DNA of 50,671 nucleotides from 2-01-FULL-45-10 sp964433975. Its GTDB lineage: Bacteria > Omnitrophota > Gorgyraeia > 2-01-FULL-45-10. The stretch is from the NCBI GenBank assembly GCA_964433975.1, contig CAYSSS010000004.1, positions 1 through 50,671 on the forward strand, in the 5' to 3' direction. The translations under genes were made by a program, and so were the position numbers. Within the stretch, counting starts at the first letter, position 1. The number at the start of each line of letters is the position of its first letter. A model generated the notes under the pieces. It saw only the letters and a list, made by a program, of their open reading frames with translations. It made no database searches and was not told where the DNA came from. Positions 7,249 to 17,204 of this stretch are shown one piece after another.

Positions 7249-8606
7249 AGATAAGCGAGATGCTTAAAGCGACCGCGGGCAGGTTGATATCGGGCTATCC
7301 AGGTTCCGATATAGACCCGGCCGCCTTCTCGACCGACTCCAGGACGATAGGAGAGGGAGGATTCTTCATTCCCGTGAAAGGCGCTAATTTTAACGGCGAG
7401 GAGTTTGTAGAAGACGCCTTAAAGAACGGCGCCGCGGGCGCGTTTGTTACGGATAATACCGCATATAGTAGTATGCGCGGAAAGATAATAATAAAGGCCA
7501 AAGAGACCACCCGTGCGTTGCAAGATTTGGCCTATTATCACAGGATGAGGTTTAAAGTTCCTATCGTAGGAGTTACGGGATCCAACGGCAAGACTACCGT
7601 GAAGGATATGATCGCGGGGGTACTCTCATCGAAATTCAATGTGCTGAAGAACGAAGGCACTAAGAATAATCATATAGGAGTTCCGCTGACGCTTTTGAAG
7701 CTCAACGATTCTCACGACATCTGTGTTATAGAGATGGGCACGAGCCATCAGGGCGAAATACGTCTTCTCGCCGGCATCGCTTCTCCGACTATAGCCGTGA
7801 TCACCAACATAGGTCCGTCCCACCTGGAATTCCTTAAGGATATTAAAGGTGTTTTTACGGCAAAGAGAGAGATACTGACAGCGCTCGACAGGGACTCCAT
7901 GGCGATCCTGAACGGCGATGACGAGTACCTGGGAACGGTAAAGAGCAAGGTCTTCAAGATTATGAGGTTCGGTTTTAACGCCGGCAACGATTTTCAGGCC
8001 TCAGGAGTCTCGGCCGCGGGCTCCAAAATAAGATTCACCTTGAATGAAAGATCGCCGTTTGTATTGAATCTCCTGGGCCGGCATAACGTATACAATGCTA
8101 TGGCGGCGATAGCGGTCGCCTATAATTTCGATATAAGCTACATGGAGACTAAGAAAGCCCTATCGGAATACCTGCCCGCCAATATGCGGCTTAATGCCAG
8201 GCAGGTGGGGGACGTTACCGTCATAGACGATGTCTACAATTCCAACCCGTTGTCGATGAGGTTCGCCATAGAAGCGCTCAGCGGGTATCCTGCGAAGGGA
8301 AGGTGGATAGTTAGCGCGGATATGCTTGAATTGGGCCAAAGAGAAAGAGAGTTCCACGGCATGATAGGGGAGACGATAGCGCAATCGGGCCTTAGCGGGC
8401 TGATCACCTTCGGTGACCTCTCCCGGTATACGTCATCGCGCGCGCTGGAATGCGGCATGGATAAGAACAGGGTATGGCACTGTTCGGAGAGAGGCCAGGT
8501 CGCGGGTATACTAAGAAAATTCATGGAGAAGGGCGATGCCGTGCTCGTCAAGGGTTCACGGGCAATGAAGATGGAAGAAGTCATAGAAAATCTGAAAGAG
8601 AGATAG
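7245..8606 (+). CDS. murF: UDP-MurNAc-tripeptide:D-Ala-D-Ala ligase MurF
   Basis: Attaches the D-Ala-D-Ala dipeptide made by Ddl. I start it at ATG 7245, which overlaps the murE stop as ATGA; a TTG 36 bases earlier would add residues that only reread murE. The 453 residues contain GVTGSNGKTTVKDMI near 110, NNHIGVPLTLL, the EMGTSHQGEI block and VIDDVYNSNP near 327. The final G of its TAG stop is the first base of the mraY GTG start. Ordinary length and motifs. Confidence 0.95.
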   Translation: MKISEMLKATAGRLISGYPGSDIDPAAFSTDSRTIGEGGFFIPVKGANFNGEEFVEDALKNGAAGAFVTDNTAYSSMRGKIIIKAKETTRALQDLAYYHRMRFKVPIVGVTGSNGKTTVKDMIAGVLSSKFNVLKNEGTKNNHIGVPLTLLKLNDSHDICVIEMGTSHQGEIRLLAGIASPTIAVITNIGPSHLEFLKDIKGVFTAKREILTALDRDSMAILNGDDEYLGTVKSKVFKIMRFGFNAGNDFQASGVSAAGSKIRFTLNERSPFVLNLLGRHNVYNAMAAIAVAYNFDISYMETKKALSEYLPANMRLNARQVGDVTVIDDVYNSNPLSMRFAIEALSGYPAKGRWIVSADMLELGQREREFHGMIGETIAQSGLSGLITFGDLSRYTSSRALECGMDKNRVWHCSERGQVAGILRKFMEKGDAVLVKGSRAMKMEEVIENLKER

Positions 8607-9694
8607 TGTTATACTACATACTCTATTCACTCAAAGATCACTGGACCGGATTTAACGTATTCAAATACCTGACGGTTAGAACCGCCATGGCAAGCCTTAC
8701 GGCCCTGTTGATATCCCTTATATTCGGCCCGGCGATAATAAGATGGCTGAAGAAGCTGAATTTCGGGCAGTACATAAGAAGGGAGCACGTCGAGAGCCTG
8801 TACGATATCACCAAGCATAAGCAGGGGACTCCCACTATGGGCGGAGTTCTGATAATCGTTTCGATCGCGGTTGCCACCATTCTTTGGGCGGACATACTGA
8901 ATATCTATGTCTTGATGACGCTTGGAGCGTTTATATTTTTGGGAATAATCGGTTTTGCCGATGACTATATAAAGGTAGTCAAGAAGAGGAACCTCGGACT
9001 CACCGCTAATGTGAAATTATTAAGCCAGGTATTTCTCGCTCTTATCATAGCCACTTTCGTAATAGTCTTCACGCCAATACCCACCACTCTCAATGTACCG
9101 TTCTTGAAATTCTTTTCATTGGAATTGGGCCTGCTGTATCTGCTGTTCGTGGTCATAGTCATAACCGGTTCCAGTAACGCGGTAAATCTTACGGATGGTC
9201 TCGATGGCTTGGCTATAGGATGCACTATAATAGCGGCCATCTCTTATGCCGCGCTTACTTATATAACCGGAAACTTCAAGTTTGCAGATTATCTCAATAT
9301 ATTTTATCTGCCCGGCGCGGGAGAGCTCTCTGTTTTCTGCGCTGCCATGGTCGGAGCCGGGTTGGGGTTTTTGTGGTTCAATTCGCCCCCGGCCACTATA
9401 TTCATGGGAGACACCGGAAGTCTCGCCCTGGGAGGCGGGCTCGGGGTAGTGGCGGTATTTATTAAGAAGGAGCTTTTACTCTTTCTGGTGGGAGGGATAT
9501 TTGTTATTGAGGCATTATCCGTACTTTTGCAGGTGCTGTGGTTCAAGACTACAAGAAAGAGACTATTTTTGATGTCGCCTATACACCATCACTTTCAGCT
9601 TCTCGGCTGGCCGGAGCCGAAGATCACTGTGCGTTTCTGGATAGTGGCGATAATATTGATGCTCTTGAGCCTTGCGACGCTAAAATTACAATGA
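8606..9694 (+). CDS. mraY: Phospho-MurNAc-pentapeptide transferase MraY
   Basis: Integral membrane enzyme that makes lipid I by moving phospho-MurNAc-pentapeptide onto undecaprenyl phosphate. The start is GTG 8606 (MLYYILYSLKDHW), sharing a base with the murF stop; longer readings intrude into murF. The 362 residues show about ten hydrophobic segments and the signatures TPTMGG, FADDYIKV, NLTDGLDGLA, FMGDTGSLALGG and PIHHHFQLLGW, which carry the catalytic Asp and His residues. It ends in an ATGA overlap with murD. Confidence 0.96.
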   Translation: MLYYILYSLKDHWTGFNVFKYLTVRTAMASLTALLISLIFGPAIIRWLKKLNFGQYIRREHVESLYDITKHKQGTPTMGGVLIIVSIAVATILWADILNIYVLMTLGAFIFLGIIGFADDYIKVVKKRNLGLTANVKLLSQVFLALIIATFVIVFTPIPTTLNVPFLKFFSLELGLLYLLFVVIVITGSSNAVNLTDGLDGLAIGCTIIAAISYAALTYITGNFKFADYLNIFYLPGAGELSVFCAAMVGAGLGFLWFNSPPATIFMGDTGSLALGGGLGVVAVFIKKELLLFLVGGIFVIEALSVLLQVLWFKTTRKRLFLMSPIHHHFQLLGWPEPKITVRFWIVAIILMLLSLATLKLQ

Positions 9695-11037
9695 TAAACA
9701 AGAGAGTAACTGTTATAGGTCTGGGTAATAGCGGGCTCAATGCCGCGCTTCTTCTGAAAGACGCCGGGGCGGCGGTCAGAGTTACAGAAAACCGGGAGAC
9801 CTTGGGCGTGAGAGAGAATGCCGCGATCCTGAAAGGGAGAGGAATAGCTTATGAGCTTGGCCGGCATACAAAAGATTTTATTCAGGATAGCGAGCTTGTG
9901 GTCATCTCTCCCGGCGTCGAAAATTCCTCGTCGGCCGTAAAGTGGGCAAACGAGCTCAACGTGCCGATAATAAGCGAGATGGAGCTTGGGTATAGATTCT
10001 GCAAAGGGAAGATCATAGCTATAACCGGAACCAACGGCAAGAGCACCGTCACCGCTCTTATCGGAGAGATCCTGAAAGACGGCGATAAAGATACCGTCGT
10101 CTGCGGTAACATAGGGAACTCCCTGTGCGGTGAAATATACCGGATAAAGAAAGATACGTGGGTGGTACTTGAGGTAAGCTCGTTCCAACTAGAGAGGGTC
10201 GTGGATTTTAAGCCCGCCGTCGCCGTCATACTTAACGTCACAGATGACCATATGGATAGATATGATAAATTCGAGAGCTACTTTAATGAAAAGATGAAGA
10301 TATTCAAGAACCAGGGCGAGACAGAGACGCTTATATTGAACCGCGACGCCAAAGAGCTTAAAGATGTGGAAGGCCGCGCGAGTTCGAAAGTTTTATATTA
10401 TTCGAGACTCTCTAAGGTCGACGGCTCTTTCCTGGAGGGCGACAGGATGGTTTGCAGCGCCGGCCCGAGAAAAGAAGATCTGTGCGCGCTGGAAGATATA
10501 AAGCTTAAGGGCCTGCACAATATTGAGAATCTTCTTGCCGCCGTGCTTGCCGGAACTTTAGCCGGCGTCAGGGCCGATTCTATGAAAGAGACCATAAAAA
10601 AGTTTACTGGATTAAGGCACAGGTTTGAGACCGTGTCGGTAATAGACGGGGTTGAGTACATTGATGACTCGAAGGGAACGACCGTGGACTCCACTTTAAG
10701 GGCCCTTGAGTCATGCACAAGGCCTGTTATATTGATAGCCGGAGGAAAGGATAAGAAGAGCGATTATTCGCTTGTAAGGGATATAGTAAGCAAGAGGGTC
10801 AAATGCCTCGTGCTGATAGGTGAGGCCAAGAACAGGATTAGAGAGCTTTTGGGAGAAGTTGTCGAGACCCGTGAGGCCGCCACCATGCAGGAGGCGGTAG
10901 AGCTATCCAGGGACCTTGCAAGGACCGACGATCTCGTCCTACTGTCGCCCATGTGTTCGAGCTTCGATATGTTTAAGGATTACAAGGAACGCGCGGAGGC
11001 ATTTAAAAAAGCCGTATTGGCTTTGGGGATGAAATGA
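9691..11037 (+). CDS. murD: UDP-MurNAc-L-Ala:D-Glu ligase MurD
   Basis: Adds D-glutamate to UDP-MurNAc-L-Ala. The start is ATG 9691 (MINKRVTVIGLGNSG), overlapping the mraY stop; an upstream reading would bury about 50 residues in mraY. The N-terminal Rossmann domain opens with VIGLGNSGLNAA, the ATP loop is ITGTNGKSTVTALIG near residue 111, followed by VLEVSSFQLE and, in the C-terminal domain, IDDSKGTTVDSTLRAL and LLSPMCSSFDMFKDYKERA. 448 residues, usual for the family. Confidence 0.95.
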   Translation: MINKRVTVIGLGNSGLNAALLLKDAGAAVRVTENRETLGVRENAAILKGRGIAYELGRHTKDFIQDSELVVISPGVENSSSAVKWANELNVPIISEMELGYRFCKGKIIAITGTNGKSTVTALIGEILKDGDKDTVVCGNIGNSLCGEIYRIKKDTWVVLEVSSFQLERVVDFKPAVAVILNVTDDHMDRYDKFESYFNEKMKIFKNQGETETLILNRDAKELKDVEGRASSKVLYYSRLSKVDGSFLEGDRMVCSAGPRKEDLCALEDIKLKGLHNIENLLAAVLAGTLAGVRADSMKETIKKFTGLRHRFETVSVIDGVEYIDDSKGTTVDSTLRALESCTRPVILIAGGKDKKSDYSLVRDIVSKRVKCLVLIGEAKNRIRELLGEVVETREAATMQEAVELSRDLARTDDLVLLSPMCSSFDMFKDYKERAEAFKKAVLALGMK

Positions 11038-12128
11038 GATCAACGCGTTCTTCTATTTTTATGATAGTGGTCGTCCTGATAGCGGTCGGGATCGTGATGA
11101 TATATTCCACAAGCGCCATCTATGCCAACGAGAAGATGGGCGATAGTCTCTACTTCCTGAAGAGGCACCTTGTCTATCTTGTGGTAGGCCTATTCATGAT
11201 GCTCTCGGTTATGGCCGTAAAATTACAGACGATAAAAAAATATTCAAAAGCAATAATGGTATTTTCTATAATGCTTTTGGTGATTGTTCTCATACCGCAC
11301 ATAGGCAGGGAGGCGGCAGGAGCCAGGAGATGGTTCAGGATAGGGCCGCTCAATTTTCAGCCGTCCGAATTCGCCAAGATCGCCATATTAATATATCTGG
11401 CCGATCTTCTGGCCAGGAAAGAGAAGCTCGTGAAAAGCTTTATTCACGGATATCTGCCGCCGGTTCTAGCATTGGGTTTGGTCCTGGGACTCATACTCCT
11501 GGAGCCGGATCTTGGGACCGCGATAGCCATATCGGCTGTAAGCGTCATCATGCTCTTTGTGAGCGGGGTCAGGGTAAGCTATATCTTTGCGTCGATACTT
11601 GCCAGCATTCCGGCGCTTTATTTTCTTCTTTTCAGGGTTCCTTACAGGAGAAAGAGGATGATGATATTTCTGAATCCGTGGTCGGATAAGAGGGGCGCCG
11701 GATTTCAGATCATACAATCATTCGTAGCGCTCGGTTCCGGCGGCCTGTTGGGCGTAGGCCTGGGGCAGTCCAGGCAGAAGCTCTTCTATCTGCCGGCATC
11801 GCACACCGATTTTATATTTTCAATAATAGGAGAAGAGCTCGGTTTCTTAGGCTCGGCCGCGGTCGTAACCCTATTTATACTATTTGTGTGGGAAGGAATG
11901 AAGATAACGTTTAAGGCGCATGGCAGATTCGAGAAGTTATTGAGCATGGCACTCGTTTCGCTGATAGCGCTGGAGGCCATTATAAATATAGGAGTCACGG
12001 CCGGGGTGCTGCCGACTAAAGGGCTACCGCTGCCTTTCATAAGTTATGGCGGAACATCATTGATATTTCATTTAACTGCGGTCGGGCTGCTTTTGAATAT
12101 AGCCAAATCGAGCGAGGTATACAGATAG
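11034..12128 (+). CDS. ftsW: SEDS peptidoglycan polymerase FtsW
   Basis: Polytopic membrane glycosyltransferase that polymerises lipid II at the septum with FtsI. The 364 residues form about ten membrane segments. Signatures are YSTSAIYA near the N-terminus, GARRWFRIGPLNFQPSEFAKI near residue 95, and GLPLPFISYGGTS near residue 329. Its place between murD and murG identifies it as FtsW rather than RodA. The start overlaps the murD stop (ATGA), and the stop shares a base with the murG GTG. Confidence 0.93.
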   Translation: MRSTRSSIFMIVVVLIAVGIVMIYSTSAIYANEKMGDSLYFLKRHLVYLVVGLFMMLSVMAVKLQTIKKYSKAIMVFSIMLLVIVLIPHIGREAAGARRWFRIGPLNFQPSEFAKIAILIYLADLLARKEKLVKSFIHGYLPPVLALGLVLGLILLEPDLGTAIAISAVSVIMLFVSGVRVSYIFASILASIPALYFLLFRVPYRRKRMMIFLNPWSDKRGAGFQIIQSFVALGSGGLLGVGLGQSRQKLFYLPASHTDFIFSIIGEELGFLGSAAVVTLFILFVWEGMKITFKAHGRFEKLLSMALVSLIALEAIINIGVTAGVLPTKGLPLPFISYGGTSLIFHLTAVGLLLNIAKSSEVYR

Positions 12129-13228
12129 TGAAGATATTGATAGTTTCCGGGGGATCAGGGGGCCATATATTTCCGGCGGTTGCTCTTGCCGAAGAGCTTG
12201 GACTTGAGGGATCTTCCGCCGAGATATTGTTCATTGGAAGCAACAAGGCCCTGGATAGAAGGATATTCGAAAAGGAAGGCTTTAAATACCGCCTCTTGTC
12301 CGACAACAAGCTTCCTTATCGAGCTTCTTTCAAGACGCTTTTCTTTCTATTCAAGCTATCGATCGATATCTTAAGATCCCTTGCGATCATTATGAATTAC
12401 AGGCCTGATGCCGTAGTGGGTTTTGGCGGATATGTCTCGGTGCCTGTGATGGCGGCGGCGTATATTTTTGGTGTTCCAAGGATCGTCCATGAGCAGAACG
12501 CCGTACCCGGCAAGGCCAACGCCATGCTATTCCGTTTCGCGGACCGTATAGCCGTAAGTTTTGAGGAGACAAAAAAATACCTCGGGGCTTACGCCAGGAA
12601 GGTTGTATTCACCGGCAATCCCATAAGAGCGGCCCTTTTAAAAGATGACAAAGCCGGAAATATCAAAAGACTGGGCCTCGATCCGAATAAATTCTCTATA
12701 CTTGTAATAGGAGGCAGTCAAGGAGCTCATAATCTAAATAAATCCTTTCTTAAAGCGCTGTCGAAGATGGACTCAAGTGTCACGCGGTCTTTACAGGTGA
12801 TACATATAACAGGTGTAACCGATTACGGATGGGTGAGCGCTGCTTACAAGGAGTTATCCGTGGAGCACCGCGTGCATTCATTTTTGGACAGGATAGAGGA
12901 GGCTTACAGCGCCTCCGATCTTGTTGTGACGAGAAGCGGAGCGTCCGCGATATTCGAGATAGCCTATTTCGGCAGGCCCATGATACTGATCCCGTACCCG
13001 TTTGCTATGGGCCACCAATATGAGAACGCGCGTATATTCTGCGCCAAAGGCGCGGCTTTAGAAATTGATGAAAAAGAGCTCTCTCCCGACATCATGAGGG
13101 ATAGAATAGAGGGGCTCTTAAAGGACAGGAATAAGTTGTCCGACATGGGAGAGTCCGCCAGGCGTATTAGTGTGCCGGATTCGTCACGCAGCCTAGCTCT
13201 GGCGGTATTAAATATAAGGAAGAGATAA
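12128..13228 (+). CDS. murG: Lipid II synthase MurG
   Basis: GT28 glycosyltransferase that adds GlcNAc to lipid I on the inner membrane face. The start is GTG 12128, reading MKILIVSGGSGGHIFPAVALA; the GGSGGHIFPA loop is diagnostic. Further motifs are VGFGGYVSVPV, VHEQNAVPGKANAML near residue 121, VIGGSQGAHNLN near 194 and RSGASAIFEIAYFGRPMILIPYP near 265, which binds the donor nucleotide. 366 residues. MurC follows two bases after the stop. Confidence 0.96.
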   Translation: MKILIVSGGSGGHIFPAVALAEELGLEGSSAEILFIGSNKALDRRIFEKEGFKYRLLSDNKLPYRASFKTLFFLFKLSIDILRSLAIIMNYRPDAVVGFGGYVSVPVMAAAYIFGVPRIVHEQNAVPGKANAMLFRFADRIAVSFEETKKYLGAYARKVVFTGNPIRAALLKDDKAGNIKRLGLDPNKFSILVIGGSQGAHNLNKSFLKALSKMDSSVTRSLQVIHITGVTDYGWVSAAYKELSVEHRVHSFLDRIEEAYSASDLVVTRSGASAIFEIAYFGRPMILIPYPFAMGHQYENARIFCAKGAALEIDEKELSPDIMRDRIEGLLKDRNKLSDMGESARRISVPDSSRSLALAVLNIRKR

Positions 13229-13230
13229 GA

Positions 13231-14604
13231 ATGATATTAGAGAAGAATAATATTCACTTCATAGGCATAGGCGGAATAGGTATGAGCGGCATAGCGCTTG
13301 TGCTCCTGAGGATGGGGTATAAAGTATCGGGTTCGGATCTGGGATCGAACAATCTGACCGATAAGTTGGTTGCCGAGGGGGCCGGGATCCGTTTAGGGCA
13401 CGATAATGATAATATACCGGCTGATACGGAGGTTGTAGTATACTCCTCATCGATAAATGATTCCAACCCCGAGATTCTGGAGGCGCATAGAAGGAACCTT
13501 CTCATCGTGAAGAGAGCTCAGGCGCTTGCGGAATTATTGAATGGCAAGAAGGGAATAGCCGTTACGGGGACTCATGGTAAGACAACTACAAGCTCACTGA
13601 TATCGGTGATGCTTGAGAACTGCGGCCTAGACCCGAGTGCGATCATAGGCGGGGAGGTGGAACTCTTTAAAGGGAACTCAAAATACGGTAAAAGCGAATA
13701 TGTTGTCGCGGAAGCGGATGAGAGCGACGGGTCGTTCCTGTACTTAAAACCGTTCTACTCCGTGATAACGAACGTGGAGATGGAGCATATAGACTATTAT
13801 ACAACGCTTGAGGATGCCATAGATTCCTATACCGCTTTCGCCAATAACACAAAAAAGGGAGGGTGCCTTTTCTATAACGCCGAAGACGGGAATATAGAAA
13901 AAGTTCTGAAGAATTTCAAAGGAAATAGAGAGAGCTTCGGATTATCGAAAGGAGCCGACATATATCCGCACGAAATAATGATGAATGAATTTTATACCTC
14001 CTATGTTTGCGTCTACAAAAATGAGATCATTGGCAGGGTATCTTTGCGCATCCCGGGCAAACATAATATCTCAAACAGCCTTGCCGCTATACTCGTCGGA
14101 TTCAAACTCGGCCTTTCATTCGAGGAGATATGCCGCTCTATACAGGATTTTACCGGGACTAAAAGACGATTTCACATGAGAGCGAATGTTGAAGGCGTTA
14201 TGCTGATAGACGATTACGCCCACCATCCCACCGAAATACGCGCGGTTTTGGACGCCTGCAGAAACTGGAAGGATAGAAGGTTGGTAGTGGTATTCCAGCC
14301 GCATCGCTATACAAGGACGAAGTTCCTAGCGGAAGAGTTTGGCAGATGTTTCAAAGGTGCCGATAAATTGATACTCACTGACATATACGGCGCCAGCGAG
14401 GATCCTATAGAGGGCGTTTCCGTAAAAAATATTTATGACAGGGTAAGACTGCACGGCCTAAACGATGTTGAGATGATGAGCAAAGAAAAGATCACCCGGC
14501 ATATAATGGATACCAAGAGACGCGGCGATATAATAGTAGTGCTGGGAGCGGGTGACATAAAAGAGGTAAGCGATGAACTTTCCGAGAGGCTTAATAAAAG
14601 GTAA
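13231..14604 (+). CDS. murC: UDP-N-acetylmuramate:L-alanine ligase MurC
   Basis: First amino-acid ligase of the stem peptide. The N-terminal Rossmann motif IGIGGIGMSGIALVL lies near residue 11, the ATP loop VTGTHGKTTTSSLI near 111, EADESDGSFL near 161, and the C-terminal IDDYAHHPTEIRAVL near 326. 457 residues. The 3' end overlaps murB by 32 bases. Typical in all respects. Confidence 0.96.
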   Translation: MILEKNNIHFIGIGGIGMSGIALVLLRMGYKVSGSDLGSNNLTDKLVAEGAGIRLGHDNDNIPADTEVVVYSSSINDSNPEILEAHRRNLLIVKRAQALAELLNGKKGIAVTGTHGKTTTSSLISVMLENCGLDPSAIIGGEVELFKGNSKYGKSEYVVAEADESDGSFLYLKPFYSVITNVEMEHIDYYTTLEDAIDSYTAFANNTKKGGCLFYNAEDGNIEKVLKNFKGNRESFGLSKGADIYPHEIMMNEFYTSYVCVYKNEIIGRVSLRIPGKHNISNSLAAILVGFKLGLSFEEICRSIQDFTGTKRRFHMRANVEGVMLIDDYAHHPTEIRAVLDACRNWKDRRLVVVFQPHRYTRTKFLAEEFGRCFKGADKLILTDIYGASEDPIEGVSVKNIYDRVRLHGLNDVEMMSKEKITRHIMDTKRRGDIIVVLGAGDIKEVSDELSERLNKR

Positions 14605-15472
14605 TATAGCTTTGGGCGAGAAGCTGGGGCGCCATACGTCCTTAAGGATCGGTGGGCCCGCGGCTGTTTGGGCCCAGCCCCGGGATGTAAAAGAACTGAA
14701 GAGGCTGGTGATCTTTGCCGCCGAGAAGCGTATACCAATATTTATAATGGGCGGCGGGACGAATGTGCTGGTAAGAGATGAAGGTTTTAAGGGTATAGTG
14801 ATAAATTTGGGTGCGAGCGCTTTCAGGGATATCAGGATCAGCGGCACCGCGATAAAGATAGGGGCTGGGTATAGCGTTCCGGCATTGGTCAGGTTATGCT
14901 GTGATCGGGGATTGAGCGGCCTGGAATCGCTCATAGGGATACCCGGAACCGTCGGGGGCGCCGTATGCATGAATGCCGGCGGCTGGTCCAGCCCCTTATA
15001 TAAAAATATAGGCGATTATGTTACGAGCCTGAAGGTGATGGACAGGCGTGGATATGTCAAGACTCTCAGGAAAGATGCCCTCTCTTTCGGTTACAGGTCC
15101 TCAAACCTTTTGGCCTATATAATACTTGAAGCGAGGCTTGAGTTGAGCAAGGAGAAGAGCGCGGCCCTTAAATCGAGGTGCTCGAAGTTTCTGAAGATGA
15201 AGAGAGGCAAGCAGGTCCTCGATATGCCGAGCGCCGGCTGCGTCTTTAAGAACCCGCAGGATTCCCAATTTACCACAGGGCAGATGATCGATATGCTGGG
15301 ATTGAAGGGGCGCGTAATAGGCGGAGCACAGGTCTCGGAGAGACACGCCAATTTTATAATTAACAGAGATCGCGCCAGCTGTAAAGACGTACTGAAGCTC
15401 GTAGATATGATAAGGAAAAAGGTGATGGATAACTATAATATCGCGCTTGAGCTGGAGATAAAGATCATATAG
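14573..15472 (+). CDS. murB: UDP-N-acetylenolpyruvoylglucosamine reductase MurB
   Basis: FAD enzyme that reduces UDP-GlcNAc-enolpyruvate to UDP-MurNAc. The 299 residues show SLRIGGPA near residue 22, MGGGTNVLVRD near 58 and GLESLIGIPGTVGGAVCMNAGG near 115. In SAGCVFKNP (near 219) the residue that is the catalytic Ser in E. coli is Cys, a substitution also known in other bacteria. The start is ATG 14573 with an AGAGGTAAG site upstream, giving a 32-base overlap with murC. Confidence 0.94.
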   Translation: MNFPRGLIKGNIALGEKLGRHTSLRIGGPAAVWAQPRDVKELKRLVIFAAEKRIPIFIMGGGTNVLVRDEGFKGIVINLGASAFRDIRISGTAIKIGAGYSVPALVRLCCDRGLSGLESLIGIPGTVGGAVCMNAGGWSSPLYKNIGDYVTSLKVMDRRGYVKTLRKDALSFGYRSSNLLAYIILEARLELSKEKSAALKSRCSKFLKMKRGKQVLDMPSAGCVFKNPQDSQFTTGQMIDMLGLKGRVIGGAQVSERHANFIINRDRASCKDVLKLVDMIRKKVMDNYNIALELEIKII

Positions 15473-15500
15473 TCCATAGTTGATCTTCAAGGAAGTTACA

Positions 15501-16424
15501 ATGAATAGCAAATTTGGGAGAATCGGGGTCTTGGCCGGCGGGCCGTCCAGCGAAAGAGAGATAAGCCTGCGGTCAGGAAGGGCCGTCCATGACGCGCTGA
15601 TTAAGGAAGGGCTCGATTCTCTATTCCTCGATGTGAAGAATGATATCAGCGAGATCGTAAAGAATGGCCGCATAGACGTGGCCTTCATAGCGCTCCACGG
15701 GAGGTTCGGAGAGGATGGGACGGTTCAGAGAATTCTTGAAGATGCAGGCATTCCTTATACCGGTTCCGGGGTTGAGGCATCTGCTGCCGCGCTTGATAAG
15801 GCCGCATCGAAAGACCTCTTCACCAGGAACCTTATTCCGGTGCCGAGACACATAGTGTTGATCAAGGGGCTTTCCGTCCCGTACGACTTCAATAAGATTG
15901 GGATGCCGATCGTGGTAAAACCCCATCTGGAAGGCTCCAGTATCGGTTTGTCGGTAGTAAGAGAGGAGAGTCTGTTGCAGGAAGCTATAGATAGAGCGTT
16001 TAAATACGGAGATAAGGTCATTCTGGAGGAATATATAAACGGCAGAGAGCTTACCGTGGGCATACTCGGCGACGAAGCGCTGCCCGTTATTGAAATAGTC
16101 TCCAAGGATAAAGTTTACGACTATTACGCCAAATATGAAGACTTAGATACCAAATATCTTGTGCCGGCGCCTATACCGGAAGATCTTTCAGGAGAAGCCC
16201 GAAGGCTTGGCATGCGGGCGCACAAAACGTTGGGTTGCAGGTCGTTTTCCCGGGTCGATATGATGATGGCTCCATCAGGTGATATATTTGTGCTCGAGGT
16301 CAATACCATACCCGGTATGACAGAACGCAGTTTACTGCCGAAAGCGGCCTTAGCTACGGGTTTGCGTTTTGGCTCCCTTTGTGTTAGAATCCTTGAAGAC
16401 GCCGTAACAGCGAGCAAGGGGTGA
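15501..16424 (+). CDS. ddl: D-alanine--D-alanine ligase
   Basis: ATP-grasp enzyme making the D-Ala-D-Ala dipeptide for MurF. The start is ATG 15501 behind an AAGGAAGT site; an earlier TTG is less likely. The opening GVLAGGPSSEREISLRSG, ALHGRFGEDGTVQ near residue 62, GIPYTGSGVEASA near 83, VVKPHLEGSSIGLSVV near 137 and LEVNTIPGMTERSLLPKAA near 270 are the family's substrate- and Mg-binding elements. 307 residues. It lies 28 bases after murB and 3 before ftsQ. Confidence 0.95.
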   Translation: MNSKFGRIGVLAGGPSSEREISLRSGRAVHDALIKEGLDSLFLDVKNDISEIVKNGRIDVAFIALHGRFGEDGTVQRILEDAGIPYTGSGVEASAAALDKAASKDLFTRNLIPVPRHIVLIKGLSVPYDFNKIGMPIVVKPHLEGSSIGLSVVREESLLQEAIDRAFKYGDKVILEEYINGRELTVGILGDEALPVIEIVSKDKVYDYYAKYEDLDTKYLVPAPIPEDLSGEARRLGMRAHKTLGCRSFSRVDMMMAPSGDIFVLEVNTIPGMTERSLLPKAALATGLRFGSLCVRILEDAVTASKG

Positions 16425-16427
16425 AGA

Positions 16428-17204
16428 ATGGCAAAGCAGAAGAAGTTTAAAAAGATGCGGATGCCCAAAGTGCAGAAGATGCACTGGGTAGGAGCTGTTA
16501 TCTCAACGATATTTATAGTATCGTCATGGCTACTTGTTACTGCATTCCTGGCTCGGTCAGACTACTTCAAGCTTAGATCCGTAGAAACCAGCGGCGCCGC
16601 GGAGAGAAGCCTGTTATCCGCGAGGAACGAGATATTGGCGGGTTATAAAGGTGAAAATATATTCAAGATAGACCTCAAGGCGATAGCAAGCGGCCTTGAG
16701 CCTAAATACCCGGACGCCAAAGAGATAGCGGTTAAGCGGATACTGCCCGACACGTTAACTATAGAACTTAATTTCCGCAGGCCCGTAGCTATGCTGAGTA
16801 ACGGGCGCAATTTCCCGGTAGACCGGGATGGGGTAATACTCGTTAATAGAGACCTTTCGAACCTGGGGGATCTTCCTGTAATAAAGGGCGTGAATCCCAA
16901 ATACGCCGGGAGGTTCAGAAAAAAATGTGAATCTGCCAATCTTAAGGCGGCCCTCGAGCTTATTGAAGTTATAAATAGAACAAGGTTTTTGGATAAGTAC
17001 CGCGTGAGGGTTTTGGATGCAAGCGATATGAGAAGTATGTCCTTCGCTCTCGGGGAAAGCGGCCCAACCATAATAATAGGGTATGAACACCTTAAGGATA
17101 GGCTTGAGGCGCTCCACGATACGTTAAGGGATCCGCGCCTTGTGCTCGATAGTATAAGTTATATAGATGTAAGGTTTAAAGACATAGCCATAAGTCCGAA
17201 ATGA
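16428..17204 (+). CDS. ftsQ: FtsQ/DivIB-type division protein
   Basis: Bitopic division protein of 258 residues. A very basic cytoplasmic start (MAKQKKFKKMRMPK) precedes a single membrane segment at about residues 23-42. A POTRA domain follows (DYFKLRSVETSG to PDTLTIELNFRRPVAML), then a beta region (FPVDRDGVILVN, LPVIKG). FtsQ recruits FtsL and FtsB and links them to the rest of the divisome. Position between ddl and ftsA is canonical. The stop overlaps ftsA (ATGA). Confidence 0.88.
   Translation: MAKQKKFKKMRMPKVQKMHWVGAVISTIFIVSSWLLVTAFLARSDYFKLRSVETSGAAERSLLSARNEILAGYKGENIFKIDLKAIASGLEPKYPDAKEIAVKRILPDTLTIELNFRRPVAMLSNGRNFPVDRDGVILVNRDLSNLGDLPVIKGVNPKYAGRFRKKCESANLKAALELIEVINRTRFLDKYRVRVLDASDMRSMSFALGESGPTIIIGYEHLKDRLEALHDTLRDPRLVLDSISYIDVRFKDIAISPK

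Noticed and set aside
14573..15472. Defective MurB because the catalytic Ser is Cys
   Set aside because: Cys at this position occurs in functional MurB enzymes of other bacteria, and all other motifs are intact.
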